A stretch of DNA of 64,000 nucleotides, taken from assembly GCA_015501075.1 (NCBI GenBank), contig JADNYJ010000001.1:744001-808000 (forward strand), written 5' to 3'. The number at the start of each line of letters is the position of its first letter. Within the stretch, counting starts at the first letter, position 1. Of this stretch, positions 35,962 through 47,528 are shown one piece after another. The notes beneath the pieces were generated by a model. It did not search any database. It was not told the origin of the DNA and was given only the letters and a program-made list of their open reading frames with translations. Source of the DNA: Gymnopilus junonius. Lineage: Eukaryota > Basidiomycota > Agaricomycetes > Agaricales > Galerinaceae. The translations under genes were made by a program, and so were the position numbers.

Positions 35962-37298
35962 TTACGACAACGACGACAGGAGGAGTGCATAGTCCCCAAG
36001 GGCACCCATCCAAACCCAAAACCCGGCCCAACCACATCCGACAAAGCCTTTCCAACAGCTTGACCGACTATTAAAGTCTGTTCGGTAAAGTACTCTCGAT
36101 AACTGCAATGCTGCTAGCCCCACACCCAGATAAAAGGGTTCTCCATGTGAATTCATGTATCCCGCATATGAAATCAACGACAAGGTCGAGGCAGACAAGG
36201 CGGTCAGAATCGGTCGCGAATTCTCTCCGAATAATAAAGCTGTCGAACGTATGCCAACCTTGACATCGTCGAGTTTATCCTGGTGCCAGTCCATGAGATA
36301 GGAATGAAGAGGACACTTGATTGCAGACCTGATGAGCATAAATACTGTCGTAGACCAGAGTCCAGCATACACCTCCTGCGTAAAGCGGAAGACATACATT
36401 CCAGTCGACTGTCTCAGCGACGGCTGACCACCCCAGTAAAGCGCCCCAGTTGAACGCGAGCCCTACAACGTAGTTTAGATTAACATGTTTGTGTAGAACA
36501 GACGTGGCAGATACCCAATACAGCTTGTGGCCAATGCGTGAAGCGCTTCATCAAAGGATATATTGTCACGAGAGACAGGGACGATGCACCAAGCAGAATG
36601 CTGCAAGAGGAGAAAGATTAAAAAAGGCGTCAGGGTGCATATAACAGAATCTGGAGGTTCGCACCTGTGCCAGTTCAGCTGCAAAAGGACACCAAGGCCT
36701 GCAGTCAACTGTCCGCCAAGGAAAATGATGGCCTGCTTCGGCGTGATATCCCCTCTCGCTAAGGGCCTGTCCTTTGTTCGATCTGGCGCAAAGTAATCAT
36801 TAGCAACAGCGGGTGAAATCGGCGTTGAAGAGTATACCAACTGCCTTGTCCAAATTTTTATCCCACATATCATTAATGGTACACCCAGCGCCACGCATAA
36901 CAATGGCTCCTAGTCCGAAAAGACTGACATATGTCAGAGGTGTCGTGAAAGGTAGTTGGAGGGAGTAGGACGCCATAGTGATGGACCAGGCTAGCTCATA
37001 AAGGTGTGGATGAGGACATAGTGCTTTCTTCATAGATTGACTACCAACCACAAGGGTAGAAAAGCAACAGGGTGCCTATAGGCTTGTCGAGGCGCGTCAA
37101 ATATAGGTATGGACGCGTTTTCTGGGGCAAATATTCCACCCAAGGCTTCCTCGCCGCGGGAGGGCTAGTAGAGATGGCACGCAATGTAACATGTTTTCTA
37201 AAGAGTGGCGCCGCAACTAGGAGCCTGTTTCGAGGAATTCTGGACAGCACATGGAGACTCTTGAGCCATCTGGCCTGAGCCGATAAAACAACAGTCAT
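35962..37298 (-). CDS. COQ2: 4-hydroxybenzoate polyprenyltransferase, mitochondrial
   Basis: Attaches the polyprenyl tail to 4-hydroxybenzoate in ubiquinone synthesis at the inner mitochondrial membrane. A basic leader ([20 protein letters not shown]) precedes [20 protein letters not shown]. The first Asp-rich motif is [20 protein letters not shown]; the second follows YDSIYAHQ as [15 protein letters not shown]. Six short introns are placed with GT-AG sites, for example TTGG|GTATCT to GTAG|GGCTCG giving [15 protein letters not shown]. An in-frame ATG at 37352 would add 18 residues; 37298 gives a better targeting peptide. Confidence 0.93.
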
Positions 37299-37525
37299 AG
37301 AAAATGTGGTACTTCTGAGCCAGAGAAGAATCGGACTATCAAACTCGATCACATGTCCTATAGCACATGTTGAATACTTATATTACCTTCTTTTTATTTT
37401 TATTTTTTACATAGTCAAGCTAGGAGTGTACAATTTAATGGGAGACCCGGGAGTTTGGAAGCTAAATCCAGAAAGAAGAGGGAGGAAGAGGAAAAGAGGA
37501 AACCATGGAAATGGACAATCGCCGA

Positions 37526-38517
37526 TCACCATTCCTTGGCAAGCTTGAAAAACCATTCCCATTCTGTAAGATTATGAGTATCTTTCCAGTTTATTGCCAA
37601 GTTTGGTCACATACCAGCATAAACCTCCCCATCATCGTCCACCACCCGACTTTTCACATTGTATGTTCCGGAGCGAGCGACCATTCCGGATGGCGACTCT
37701 TCAGGTTCGAAGTTCTTGGTGTAAGGCTTGCCATCGGGCGTGGGACCGTAGGAACCGAGCATCTGCTCCATTTTGTCCACTGTTTCGATAATTTAGTAGA
37801 CATACATAGCGGCCATATATAATATGCATGCCTTTGATTCCCGCTCGTTTCACCAATTGAATGTACCGGACACCCTGCAAAAAAGGTTTAACGAGATGCA
37901 GAAAGATAAGATATCAACACTGAACACTTACTGAGATGATGGAGTGATTGACCACAAATGTTATGCGGACGCTAGAAAGAAAATGCGCAGTTTAGCCTCG
38001 CCAAGTTCTTCACAAGATTCAAAATGACCAATTACTTGTACTCCACGCCCTCCTTGATTATGATAGGATTCTTCTTGGTATCTGCTAGCCGAGCCGTGTC
38101 TTTCAAGTCAAAGGCAATTTTCTTGCCTGGGGGTAAAGTCGGGGAGTCAAGTTCGAGGGTCAAGACAGTGACCTAACATCGATAGAATGAATACAACTTC
38201 CATGATAGAACGCATCAGAACGCACCTTGGGGCCTGATGCATTACTGCCAGCACCGGGAACGATGCCTAAAGATGCTTTCCAGCGGGCCAAACTTTCGTC
38301 CTCAGCGTCAAGTTTGGCGTACTCCTCGGCAGTCTTCGCAGCGCCAACTTTGTAGCCTTGGATAGATAATCAGACATGCCATAGACATTCAGGATCGAGT
38401 AAAAGATACCTGGAGTAGCGGAGGGCTTAAGATCCTCTTGATCATCGTGCTATAGAAAGAATAAGATAAATCATGTGCAAAATGTCGAAAGCGAACACCA
38501 TCACTGACTGCCGACAT
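37526..38517 (-). CDS. RDI1: Rho GDP-dissociation inhibitor
   Basis: Extracts prenylated Rho GTPases from membranes and keeps them GDP-bound in the cytosol. Exon 1 encodes only MSAVSD, then HDDQEDLKPSATPG, YKVGAAKTAEEYAKLDAEDE and SLARWKASLGI. The immunoglobulin-like C-terminal domain follows with VTVLTLELDSPTLPPG, NPIIIKEGVEYNVRITFVVN, SGVRYIQLVKRAGIKVDK, MLGSYGPTPDGKPYTKNF and the diagnostic end EEWFFKLAKEW-like (WEWFFKLAKEW). Multiple short introns are present and no frame break was seen. Confidence 0.95.
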
Positions 38518-38873
38518 ATTGAGGGATGTTATGAGAGAGGTCAGACGATGGTAGCGTTGTAAGGGGCTATAGCACAAGATCGATTTCGCACGGGTGCTAG
38601 GTCGCACTTTGCCGAAATAAGGTAACTACAAGTTTTAAGTACAACGACTAAAACATTTACTAGTTAACAACAGAACACTAAGTACAGGAAGAGTAGATGA
38701 AAGAAGGTACAAACTTACTGAACAATACTATGTGAAATAAAAAAAAAGAGAAAGAAAGTCCAACTTTAATCTTATGTATCCCTTTAAAATTCCATCCTGG
38801 GCATATGATAACGCAGATTTTTGCAGTAAATAGTGTATGGCGGGAGACTTGCATGCACTTGCCAATATCATGC

Positions 38874-40765
38874 CTAAAATTCCGTGTGCATAGATTCTAC
38901 GCGTAATATTATCAGCAAAACGGTTTGATCAAGATGGAGACAGCAGCGCACCTCCTTTAAACCAGCATTTCCCCTTGCTGAGATGAAAGCATTTTGGACC
39001 ATTCGGACAGACGTGTCCCCAACAACACTGGTCACCATAGGGGCATTGTACGCCTGTGAAGGAATGCAGTAATTGATACGTCAAGACCATCAATTGTACG
39101 AGGCGACGATAAAACTCGCCATTTTTCAGCCAATTACATGGCGCCTTTTTTGCGTTGTTCGCCAAAGAGACAAGTTGCTCCGGAGTAAGAACATAATCGT
39201 GAGAGTATTTGCATACTCCAGCCTGTATGTTAATTAGAAAATATCATCTCGATGAATGAAGGAGATCAGGAAAAGGATTCCTACCCTTTCGAGCACGTCA
39301 TAAGGTAGAACTCGTTGCAAGGAGGAGGGTTTTCTGAGAAACAAATAGGAAAAAATGTCAAAATTTGAGAATCAAAGGTAGCGGAGCCGAAACGCACGTT
39401 TGTGAAGCGGCTGCCCGATGCCATCCTATCAGCAAAGGTTGAACATCTTTATATGTTAGCTACATTACCAAGGACGAATCGATGGGCCTCCCAGAAGGAC
39501 GAGCCGGGGATTGTGGGCTTATGAGACCGCCGGTCGTAGTGACTGCACTGTAAGGGCCAGTCGCCAACGGCGATAATTTTTTGGGAGTCGATGTAAGCTT
39601 CTCCAACATGAAAAGTCCGTCAACAACGAGGCGGGGGAGGGTAAAAATATTGAGTGTATTGTTATCTGCATCCTGGCTTTGAGAAGGACGGAGAATAACG
39701 ATTTTACCAAGGGTTTGCTCCTTATCAAGAGTGCTTAATGTTGTCATATATGCTACGGGGTCATAACCTGTCGGACTGTAAGGAAGATCACTGGCGCTTG
39801 TAGATTTTCACGTACCACCAAAGTATAGACGGAGAGTTTGAGGAAAACAAGTGAAAATCTGTATGTATTCTTTGGGGTGCAGCTTTGACGTCAAATTACA
39901 CGTGTCATCCTAGAACGCTCATTCACCTTTTATCTTGGCTTCCAGGACGTCCTTGCCCTGCCCGACCCCGACGTCGACGGTGGAAAATCTAGGGGAAGCC
40001 TGGGTAAAGCCCTGTTTTAGGTCATGTCAGCATTGCTTATAGCAAAGGTGTGCGTAAATCATACCGATAGAAAAGTTTGAAATTGCTCGGGCGAACAAAT
40101 ATTGTTTGTTGCAAGATTTTCTGCTAATTCAGATCTGTTAAAGTATATGGTAATCCAAAAGGAAAGCCTTCCGTAGACGTGAACCTCTTCAATCGATAAC
40201 TGGTCAGCGATAGACTGTGTGAGCTTTTGAGCTGCGATTCTACCGCCTTGATAACCTTGAATAAGGTGGTCCCTATGAAAGACCATTTCATCTCCATTGA
40301 TAATACAAAGGATGAGTGCATTAGGGTTCTGTTTTTTCTTCAGAACGAGTTAATCCTGGGGATCAACCAAACACGCACCGTTTTGAAGCTATCCAGGTTA
40401 GATATTTGTCTATTAAGGGCAGCAATTTGCACGTTATGTGCTTTGACTTCACGTTCAGAGGCTTCGAGTGCTACCGAATGAGCTTGCTTCCAGACAGATA
40501 ACTCGACTTCGAGCTCAGCCACGCGGTTCTCTAGTTCCGCGTTACGCCTCACGGTTGCGGAGGACAAATCTGTTACGAATGTCAGGTGGGATCGAATTAG
40601 CGCCCAGGTGGAAAGTCGTACTCAACAATCTGGTTAGAGTTTCGTCCCTATCATTGCACCCAAAGAGTAGACAAAGGAAATAGTGAGCATTCTGCGCCGG
40701 CAGATCTTTGGCGCCTTGACTGACCAAAGTTGTTGATTTGCCTCGCCCACTGGTTGGGTAGCCAT
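38874..40765 (-). CDS. CCCH zinc-finger protein with NYN/PIN-like domain (copy 2)
   Basis: Tandem paralogue of the gene at 41.3-43.2 kb. Order: a segment with AHYFLCLLFGCNDRDETL, a coiled coil (RRNAELENRVAELEVELSVW), a domain with LILCIINGDEMVF, LIQGYQGGRIAAQKLTQSIA, VDVGVGQGKDVLEAKIK and FGGPTGYDPVAYMTTL, a variable Pro/Ser linker, and CCCH-type fingers (GVCKYSHDYVL, GVQCPYGDQCCWGHVC, NGPKCFHLSKGKCWFKG). A last short exon adds ESMHTEF. The N-terminus is not resolved: ATG 40765 is out of frame with AHYFLCLLFG, so an exon or an indel is missing. The role is unknown; an RNA-binding, possibly RNase, function is inferred. Confidence 0.7.
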
Positions 40766-41291
40766 GACAGGCAAGGTACTATAGGTGAGTAGGATAACAA
40801 AAGTGGTGGAAAGAAATGAAAGCTATCTTTCAACGGGAGGCGCCTTTAAACCATGCTTGTCTTCCAAGCAAAATGAACAGTCGAAAGGTCTTCTCCGGGG
40901 TCTATTTCCAGACAAGGAAGGGGCCAGTCAGAAAGGGAAGTCACAGGGCAATAGGAAGGGGATAAAAATAATTATCCTGGAGACTTCTCGCTCGCACGAA
41001 TTCTAATTCCTATCCACTGGGCCTAGTCTGACGGCATTCAGGACGGAATGAAGCACATTGTCAACTCCGCCGAACTTTCGAGGATCATTCCATAGAACGT
41101 AGGCACAAAGGGATCTCGCAAACTGGAACCAAAAGGAAGTCTGAAAACAAACCAAGCAATAGCCGCCGAAACTCCGCGGGAATAATATTGTCAGAAATTA
41201 CTACCCCGATCACCTTCGCTGACCTCGAAATGCTACAGACAAATATTTGTACCAAAGTATTATTAGACAGTCCGTTCGAGATCCTTCAAGT
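40766..41291. other. Spacer between the tandem CCCH genes
   Basis: About 525 bp. On the minus strand a stretch near 40980-41200 stays open in more than one frame and could be a leftover 5' exon of copy 2, but I cannot assign it. Confidence 0.3.
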
Positions 41292-43235
41292 TTATGCTAT
41301 GGTGGCGACCTGGTTCTTGGGCTCCTTGTGCATATCAGCTGCTAACAAGTAAGCTGTCTATCCACAAGCAATCAAAATACTTCATTACCTCCAACGAATT
41401 TACATCGGTTCTGCTTGAAGAAATGACACTTAGATGCGCTGGGGCAGTGATGTCCGTAACAGCAGTCGTCTCCCCAAAGACATGTTTCTCCTGGGAAAGT
41501 CGGGTCATTCGAGCCTGAAGCTTTGTTAAGGCAAAACAGGCATTGACTCTTACCTTTATTTCTAGAGGGACAAGGCGATTTCTTCGCATTTACGCGAATC
41601 TCATTATAATGTTCTGGCTGCAAGAGGTAGTCGTGTCCGTATTTGCAGTCTGCGCCATGTTTGCAACTCGACAGGTAAAAAAGTGTGCAAGGAGGTGGCT
41701 TATCTAGAGTAAATTCTTAGTACACATCAGGGCAGGCGTCACTGTGAGGAGTACACACGTTTGGAAAGTGGCTGTAGTGACTGACGTTAGATATGAAAAC
41801 ATTGACGGGAACTATAGACATACAATGTTAGGGTTCACTCGCCGCGATCGCGAATTCGTGAGAGAGACAAGGGGCGTGCTCGAGAATGCGTCGTCACTTT
41901 CATCACTTGAGGATGTAGTTGAACTAGAGTCCAGATCAGGCGTTACAGCCCGTTTAGGCGGTGCCGGCGTCTGAACCGCAGACGAATAAGAGGGTGGAGA
42001 GGAAACACGTTTGCGCGTCGTCTCTTCTAGGTCAGCCGAAGCGAAAGGAAGAGCATCAAAGCCCTGTTGAATAATGGAAATAGATGGTCTGTGACCGATA
42101 GAACTTTCTGGAGGGGGTGCTGGTGTCGGTGAAGCTGGAAGCGGCGCAGAATGTGTGACTGGCGTAGAGTTAACTTGAGAATGAGGGAGTGCCAAGAGCT
42201 TCTGGGGGATAAATAGATCAGGAATATCGAATGAGGGCAGTCCAAGTTCAGTCATTCCAGCAGCCATCTCCGTATAACTTCGTAAAAGTGTTAATTTGTG
42301 CTTAAATCCGGCCGTTATTTGGGAGCGGAGGGTGGTAATATATCCATTGTCGTGACATCCTAAACAGATCTTCAGTATAATGACAGAAGGAGAGTAAATT
42401 TACGCACCTCCAAAGATTATCCTCTCAGTTTGTGGAAGCCTAATTTCGTCTTCCAGTAAAGCTAAGGTTGTTAACTTAAAATGACTTCAGTATTACATGA
42501 CTGTGGCGCTTACCCTTGATTTTAGCGTCAGCTGCTTCCTTTGCGCTTCCGACATCAACCATAAGGAAACGCTCCGCCGCCTGATTGAATCCAATGATAA
42601 ATTCCTCAAACTTGTTCTTCGCGGCTAGAAGTCCCGCACGACCAAGAGTATCCGTTAATCCACGCTTGTTCAAAAATACATAGACTGATAGTTGATATTG
42701 GTTCATTCCGATTGTCGACGTAAGATGTTGTAGGATAGCGTCAGACAGCTTCTGCGCAGCTGCATAGCCACCGGATTGTCCTTGGGCAATAAGCTGGCCG
42801 GAAAAAATGGTACCATCACCATCTATAAGGGCAATAACACGATGTCCCTTGTCCGAAATGTAAGTGTATTAAATAAAAAAACTAGATCAATCTTGGTACT
42901 ACCTTCAGTTGATTCTCCACAAGTTCTCTTTTCTTCTCTGTCTCATGAATTTGCTGTTCAAAGCGTTGACGTTCCGCATCTAGGCCAGCATATGCACGTT
43001 TGTAAACACCTAACTCATTCTCGAGATGCTTGATGGCTTCACGAGACACCAAATCGTGTTCCAACAGGCTGATAATTTCACCTGGGAAAGGCTCGTTAGA
43101 TGCTCATCCTTGATATTTGACAGAGACGTATTGCGTACCACGAAGCTGCTCAAAACAGACGTAGACACGGTTCTGCGTCGACGGAACCTGAGGTTCGGAT
43201 GCTGGTTGCTTGTCATCGCTGTTGTCGTAAAGCAT
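41292..43235 (-). CDS. CCCH zinc-finger protein with NYN/PIN-like domain (copy 1)
   Basis: Order: a short acidic N-terminus (MLYDNSDDKQPASEP), RVYVCFEQLRG-EIISLLEHDL, a coiled coil (LENELGVYKRAYAGLDAERQ), then a domain with VIALIDGDGTIF, LIAQGQSGGYAAAQKLSDAI, YQLSVYVFLNKRGL, FLMVDVGSAKEAADAKIK and RIIFGGCHDNGYITTL. A Ser/Pro-rich linker (about 200 residues) leads to tandem CCCH fingers: PPPCTLFYLSSCKHGADCKY and KGETCLWGDDCCYGHHC, CHFFKQNRCKF. The last exon gives ADMHKEPKNQVATIA, parallel to copy 2's ESMHTEF. The Asp positions fit an NYN/PIN-type active site (see findings). Start chosen at 43235; the in-frame ATG 43322 is possible. Confidence 0.72.
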
Positions 43236-44077
43236 AATGCGAATAATTTCGGAGAGTGCTGCAGCAATTTGGTGAATGTCCAAGGAGTGATTTAGGTAAG
43301 TCGGTATGGGCAAGACAAGCACTCTTGAACCTGGGTTTTATCCCTGATTCAAAGATATGGAGTAAAGGGGTACCGCAGCAGCATGGTTGATCAAAACTGT
43401 GCGTACAAGCAAGGCACATAAATTATGTCCATGCATGATACACATGTTCTTAGACTCGAGACGTTGGCAGGTCCTATTCTCTGGCAAATCACTAAGATAT
43501 GGTGTTACTTTCGGGTAGTACGCCACGGAGAACAGGATTCGTCGACGAGTTCCCAGCGATGGTGTCCCATAAACCACGTAGAGATTGTTAAAAGACTAGA
43601 AGGCCTCAATGTGACATCGTGTGCATTTGGACAAGGGTTCGATCATCAAATGGCGAGAAAATCTCCATGCCGTGACCGCATTTGTGGATAATGTTCCAGT
43701 CCCTGGAACGTGTTCTCATGGATTTCGAAGGGCAGCTGTTCCTACGCGAACCGCAATTCTAGTCATGGGATGCTCGTGGTTGATACTTGGAACAATACCA
43801 GAGGCACCGATTGATATAAAATTAATCCTGAAACACATCTTCCCGCTCAGGAGTCCTCACAGTAAATGGCTCGAAACCATGCAAATCGCAGTCCACGGGT
43901 GTATAGGGAGGTAGTACATGCCAGTTTGGAGTTGATATGGAGTGTCACATTGGAGCATGACATGTCACAAACGCGCTGAGGATCGCGACGTGACGCGCCG
44001 ATGCTTTTGGCCGCTACCACCTTCCGCCCTTTCCAGCGATACCTCTTTCTTATTCTCAAATTACAAGACAATAGGAC
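43236..44077. other. Gene-poor spacer
   Basis: About 840 bp. Several ORFs of 60-97 codons occur on both strands, but none resembles a known family or continues by splicing. I see no repeat or RNA gene. Confidence 0.35.
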
Positions 44078-45965
44078 ATGTCTGACCTCTATACAATGCT
44101 GCAAGTCTCTCCGAGAAAGAAGCGATGTCCTCCAGAACTCGACAACGATGTTATGACACCCAAGAAGCTCAGGACACTGTACGCCCGATAGATCATACTT
44201 ATGAAAAAGCAGTGACTGATCGTATGATTAGACCACCTACTCCTCCGCCTTCTACATCCCGCCCAGTGTCTGCTTACTCCAACTTGTCATTGTCTTCTCA
44301 TCTTAAACGTCTCTACAACATTCAAACGGCACTGCAGCATGCTCTTTCTCATGCCCTTGCAACATGTGCCATCTCACCAACAGCAGACTCTGGACATGTG
44401 AAGAACGTGCTCAACCACATTTCAGTTGCGACATATTCTGGCTTCAAGTCGTCTTTCGAGATAGATGACTTGCGCCGTCTTTGTTGGCTGTGGGAATGGG
44501 ACGGACAATCTCTGAACGAACAAGAATTAAAATTGAAGGACAGTGAAGAAGACAACCCTTTTTTGGATTCTACTGGTACTACAGATCCAACTGCTACAGA
44601 CTGGACTCGAGGTTCGATGGGTGTCGTCGTTAGCCCTACCACCCACTTCTCCAAAACTGAACGAAGACGCATTCCTGCTTACGGTATTGGAATTGAAGTT
44701 GAAATAGACATTGACAAAGACATGAATAGTGGCATGGCTGCTGTTGCTCGGTGGACAGCTGCCGCTGAAAATCGACGCTCTGAATTTCTGAGGAAACTAG
44801 AACGTTGGCAAGAAGTACGTGTTGTCGTCCGATCATTGTGATTTTTTTTTCTTATCATATTTTGAAATCAGCGTCATGATAACACTTCTTTACCTGAAAT
44901 TCCTTTAGCAGATTTACCTGCCCTTTCGCCTCCCAAAGTTTCTGCCTTTACTCGAAGTCTCGCGTCATGTTCTCCTTCTACTTCCTCTTCCGCTGTCAAG
45001 CTTCCGCAACCTCCCTCCTCTCCTTCTCGATCTCCAAAGAAAAGAACTGACCCAGATTTTCTTGTACCCTTTCCAGTTTCGAAATCTCCTACCAAAAAGA
45101 GTGCATTGCTATTCCCTCACACGCCATCTCGTCGTGACCGCTCTCTGATGTCTGCCCCTGACTCTATACCACCGCAGATGCCCTCTACGACATCTTCCCC
45201 TACGAAAACAGATTCTGTCCCATCAACTCCTGTCCGTCAAAAAGGGGAGAATAGCACCCCATTGCAAACACCATCTACTTCACGCCGCCAAGCATTATAC
45301 GAACGGGTTCGTCAGCGTTCATTGTCCACGTCACCCACGAAGATTCCACATCAGAGTAGTTTGTCTCCAGGGAAAGCAGTGACTACTACTATGACGCGAG
45401 ACCAAATGCTGAAAATGCAGCAAGATGAATTACGACGACGTTGTTTGTTAGGCCGTCTGGGTGGGGTGGCTGAAAGTGTTTGGATGTTCGTTTCCCATGC
45501 TGTAGTCTATTTCATCTTTTCTGATTCAATTTTTTCTGTGAATCCAGGCTTTTCTCGGTCCCGACACCAGGCAGTTCGACCCCAGCGAGAAAACGTCGCG
45601 CTTTACCGGCACAAGATGTCATAAGTGCTGTCATCAAATCTTCCCCTGTGCCGATCTCTACGTCAGAGGCCAATGAATCTATCTCAATGCTGATCAAGCT
45701 GTGCCCTTTTTTCCTGAAGAAGCTTGACATCTCCGGTGAAGAATGGCTGGAGATGCCAGCCCCTTCTACTACGGCCACAGCACCTACCAGGGACACTCCT
45801 AGTAAGAGCAAGACCGCTGTCCCACCCAGTCCGGGTCGGATAAAGGGAAAGGAAGAAAGTGCGCAAGAGCTCCTGAACCGCAGCCCTAGAAGAGTTAAGA
45901 GGGAAACGGGTGGGTTACGGGAAGTCAGAGAAATCATTCGACGGGAGCTGGAACTCCAAGACTGA
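44078..45965 (+). CDS. CDT1: DNA replication licensing factor CDT1
   Basis: Loads MCM2-7 onto origins with ORC/CDC6. Start [19 protein letters not shown]; after intron 1 (CT|GTACGC to TTAG|ACCACC) the geminin-binding-like winged helix reads [55 protein letters not shown] long Ser/Thr/Pro linker with many S/T-P sites (likely CDK-regulated, inferred) leads to the C-terminal winged helix: [53 protein letters not shown]. The tail is [11 protein letters not shown]. Splicing at TGGAT|GTTCGT to CCAG|GCTTTT restores [10 protein letters not shown]. Identity rests on the two-winged-helix layout; moderately high confidence. Confidence 0.82.
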
Positions 45966-46181
45966 TATGAACTGCTCGATTTACAACTTGCTTGGTCTTT
46001 TACCGTCCTCATTGTGTCATGTACATTTCGATTTGTCAAAATATAGTTGTCCTGTAACTTTGAAACATGGTACAAATTTCAAAAAAGTGTATATAACATG
46101 CTACATACACAAAGGAAAAGCTGGAATTTCAGCCATTGTGGATGTCATGCATCCCATATCTCACTCTGTCGAGTCCCTTGT

Positions 46182-47228
46182 TTAGAGTGCAAAAAGATCC
46201 TTCCACATGTCGTTCATGTGGAAGAGAGTGGCCAAATGGCCCCCACTGACTGAGCGGTAGTGGCAATTTTTATAATTGGCCGCGAGCCACTTGGCCATGG
46301 TATCTGGAGCCATCGCATTGCCTGGGGATCCGATAACGAGGATCGGCCGGCGATTGTGATCTTCGTTCAGGGTATCTGGACGGAAACCCCAGTCCGTGTG
46401 CATAACATCGGGCATTTCAAAAAAGCCATCCCATGTTTCCTGCACGCTCCTGCACATGTTCTTGGCAATCTTGCATTGTACCGCGCCTTTCCCTACGCCC
46501 TGTTCTTCCCTCCATTCATCAAAGACTGTGTTATCTTCCTCGCCCATAGGACCAAATATCTCTTCGCGAACGAACGTCTCGGCTTTCTCCAAGGTCTGTA
46601 ACTTGCTTTTCATGTAAAGTGAGGACATGCGCGGAAGGAGGTTGAAAGGGACATATTGGGAAAGGGGACCCAATGCAACATAGCTTTGTGCTGTCATTTC
46701 TTTCGCGTATTCTTTGTGTAATTTAAAAGGAGAAAAGGGTGCAAAGAGAAGACACCCCACCACAGATCGTCCGAAAGGGAATAAATCGAAAGGTGCACCA
46801 TAAAGCATTTGGGCAGGGATCGTTCCAAAGGCGTATCCAGCAAGGTAAATCTTGAGGTTGAGGTCGTGCGGGTGCAGATGTACTATGAGTTCTGCAATGT
46901 CAGAGGCAAGGGTGACATAATAAGGAACATCCTTGGGTCGAGGCGACGACGCACCCCAGCCTGGAAGAGTAGGATGGACAGAGTGGACATTTTTCTCGAC
47001 GAGAATTTGAGGAATTTGAGTTGCATCGCCCACGGAGAAGGCGCCATGAAGAAATATGGCGAGGGAGGAACTGGAGGGATCACCGCTTTCCGAATATGCA
47101 AGGCTTCGACCGTCCGTTAGTTCCAGGTATTTCTCGTCTGCCGCTTGGAGCTCAATGTCGTTAGACGTCATGGAGGCGCACTGCCAATGTCGAGCGGGAA
47201 TACGACCGGGAGGTGAACCATTTTCCAA
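46182..47228 (-). CDS. Alpha/beta-hydrolase fold protein lacking the nucleophile Ser
   Basis: An intronless 348-aa alpha/beta-hydrolase. The oxyanion strand reads SLAIFLHGAFSVGD, the second loop TLPGWGASSPRP, and the nucleophile elbow KIYLAGYAFGTIPAQ, where the usual G-x-S-x-G Ser is Ala (GCC codon). The distal part keeps PILVIGSPGNAMAPD (acid loop) and SVSGGHLATLF (His). The enzyme may therefore be catalytically dead or have another role. A downstream in-frame Met (47171, MTSNDIELQAADEK) is an equally good start. Substrate unknown. Confidence 0.85.
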   Translation of the reverse strand: MENGSPPGRIPARHWQCASMTSNDIELQAADEKYLELTDGRSLAYSESGDPSSSSLAIFLHGAFSVGDATQIPQILVEKNVHSVHPTLPGWGASSPRPKDVPYYVTLASDIAELIVHLHPHDLNLKIYLAGYAFGTIPAQMLYGAPFDLFPFGRSVVGCLLFAPFSPFKLHKEYAKEMTAQSYVALGPLSQYVPFNLLPRMSSLYMKSKLQTLEKAETFVREEIFGPMGEEDNTVFDEWREEQGVGKGAVQCKIAKNMCRSVQETWDGFFEMPDVMHTDWGFRPDTLNEDHNRRPILVIGSPGNAMAPDTMAKWLAANYKNCHYRSVSGGHLATLFHMNDMWKDLFAL

Positions 47229-47528
47229 ACCCTTATATATACGAAAAGGTTTTGTCGCTCAACGCCGAATTCATGACGCTGAGAGTGCAAGCCACGGAAA
47301 CGCTCATGCATTATTTCCCTCGGAAGCCCTAGCAGTCCGTAGCAGACACTGCAGTGAGCCACTTCGCCGCAGTTGTTCCATATTTGACTATCTGGAATGG
47401 ATGGGAGGCTATGAAAATCATTCTTGGGTATAATTTCATATACACGATCGCCGGTCACCGACATTTCGCACAAAAATAGTCCCGCCGCTATCTGTGTGAC
47501 TGACAGGCAGCAGCTCCCTACAAATACT

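Noticed and set aside
40715..40770. SGRGKSTT sequence suggesting a Walker A P-loop at the start of CCCH copy 2
   Set aside because: The GxxxxGK[ST] spacing is not met, no Walker B follows, and it lies upstream of the supported coding frame.
44874..45095. 73-codon minus-strand ORF opposite CDT1
   Set aside because: It is antisense to the Ser/Pro-rich CDT1 linker, which produces long Glu/Gly-rich shadow frames.
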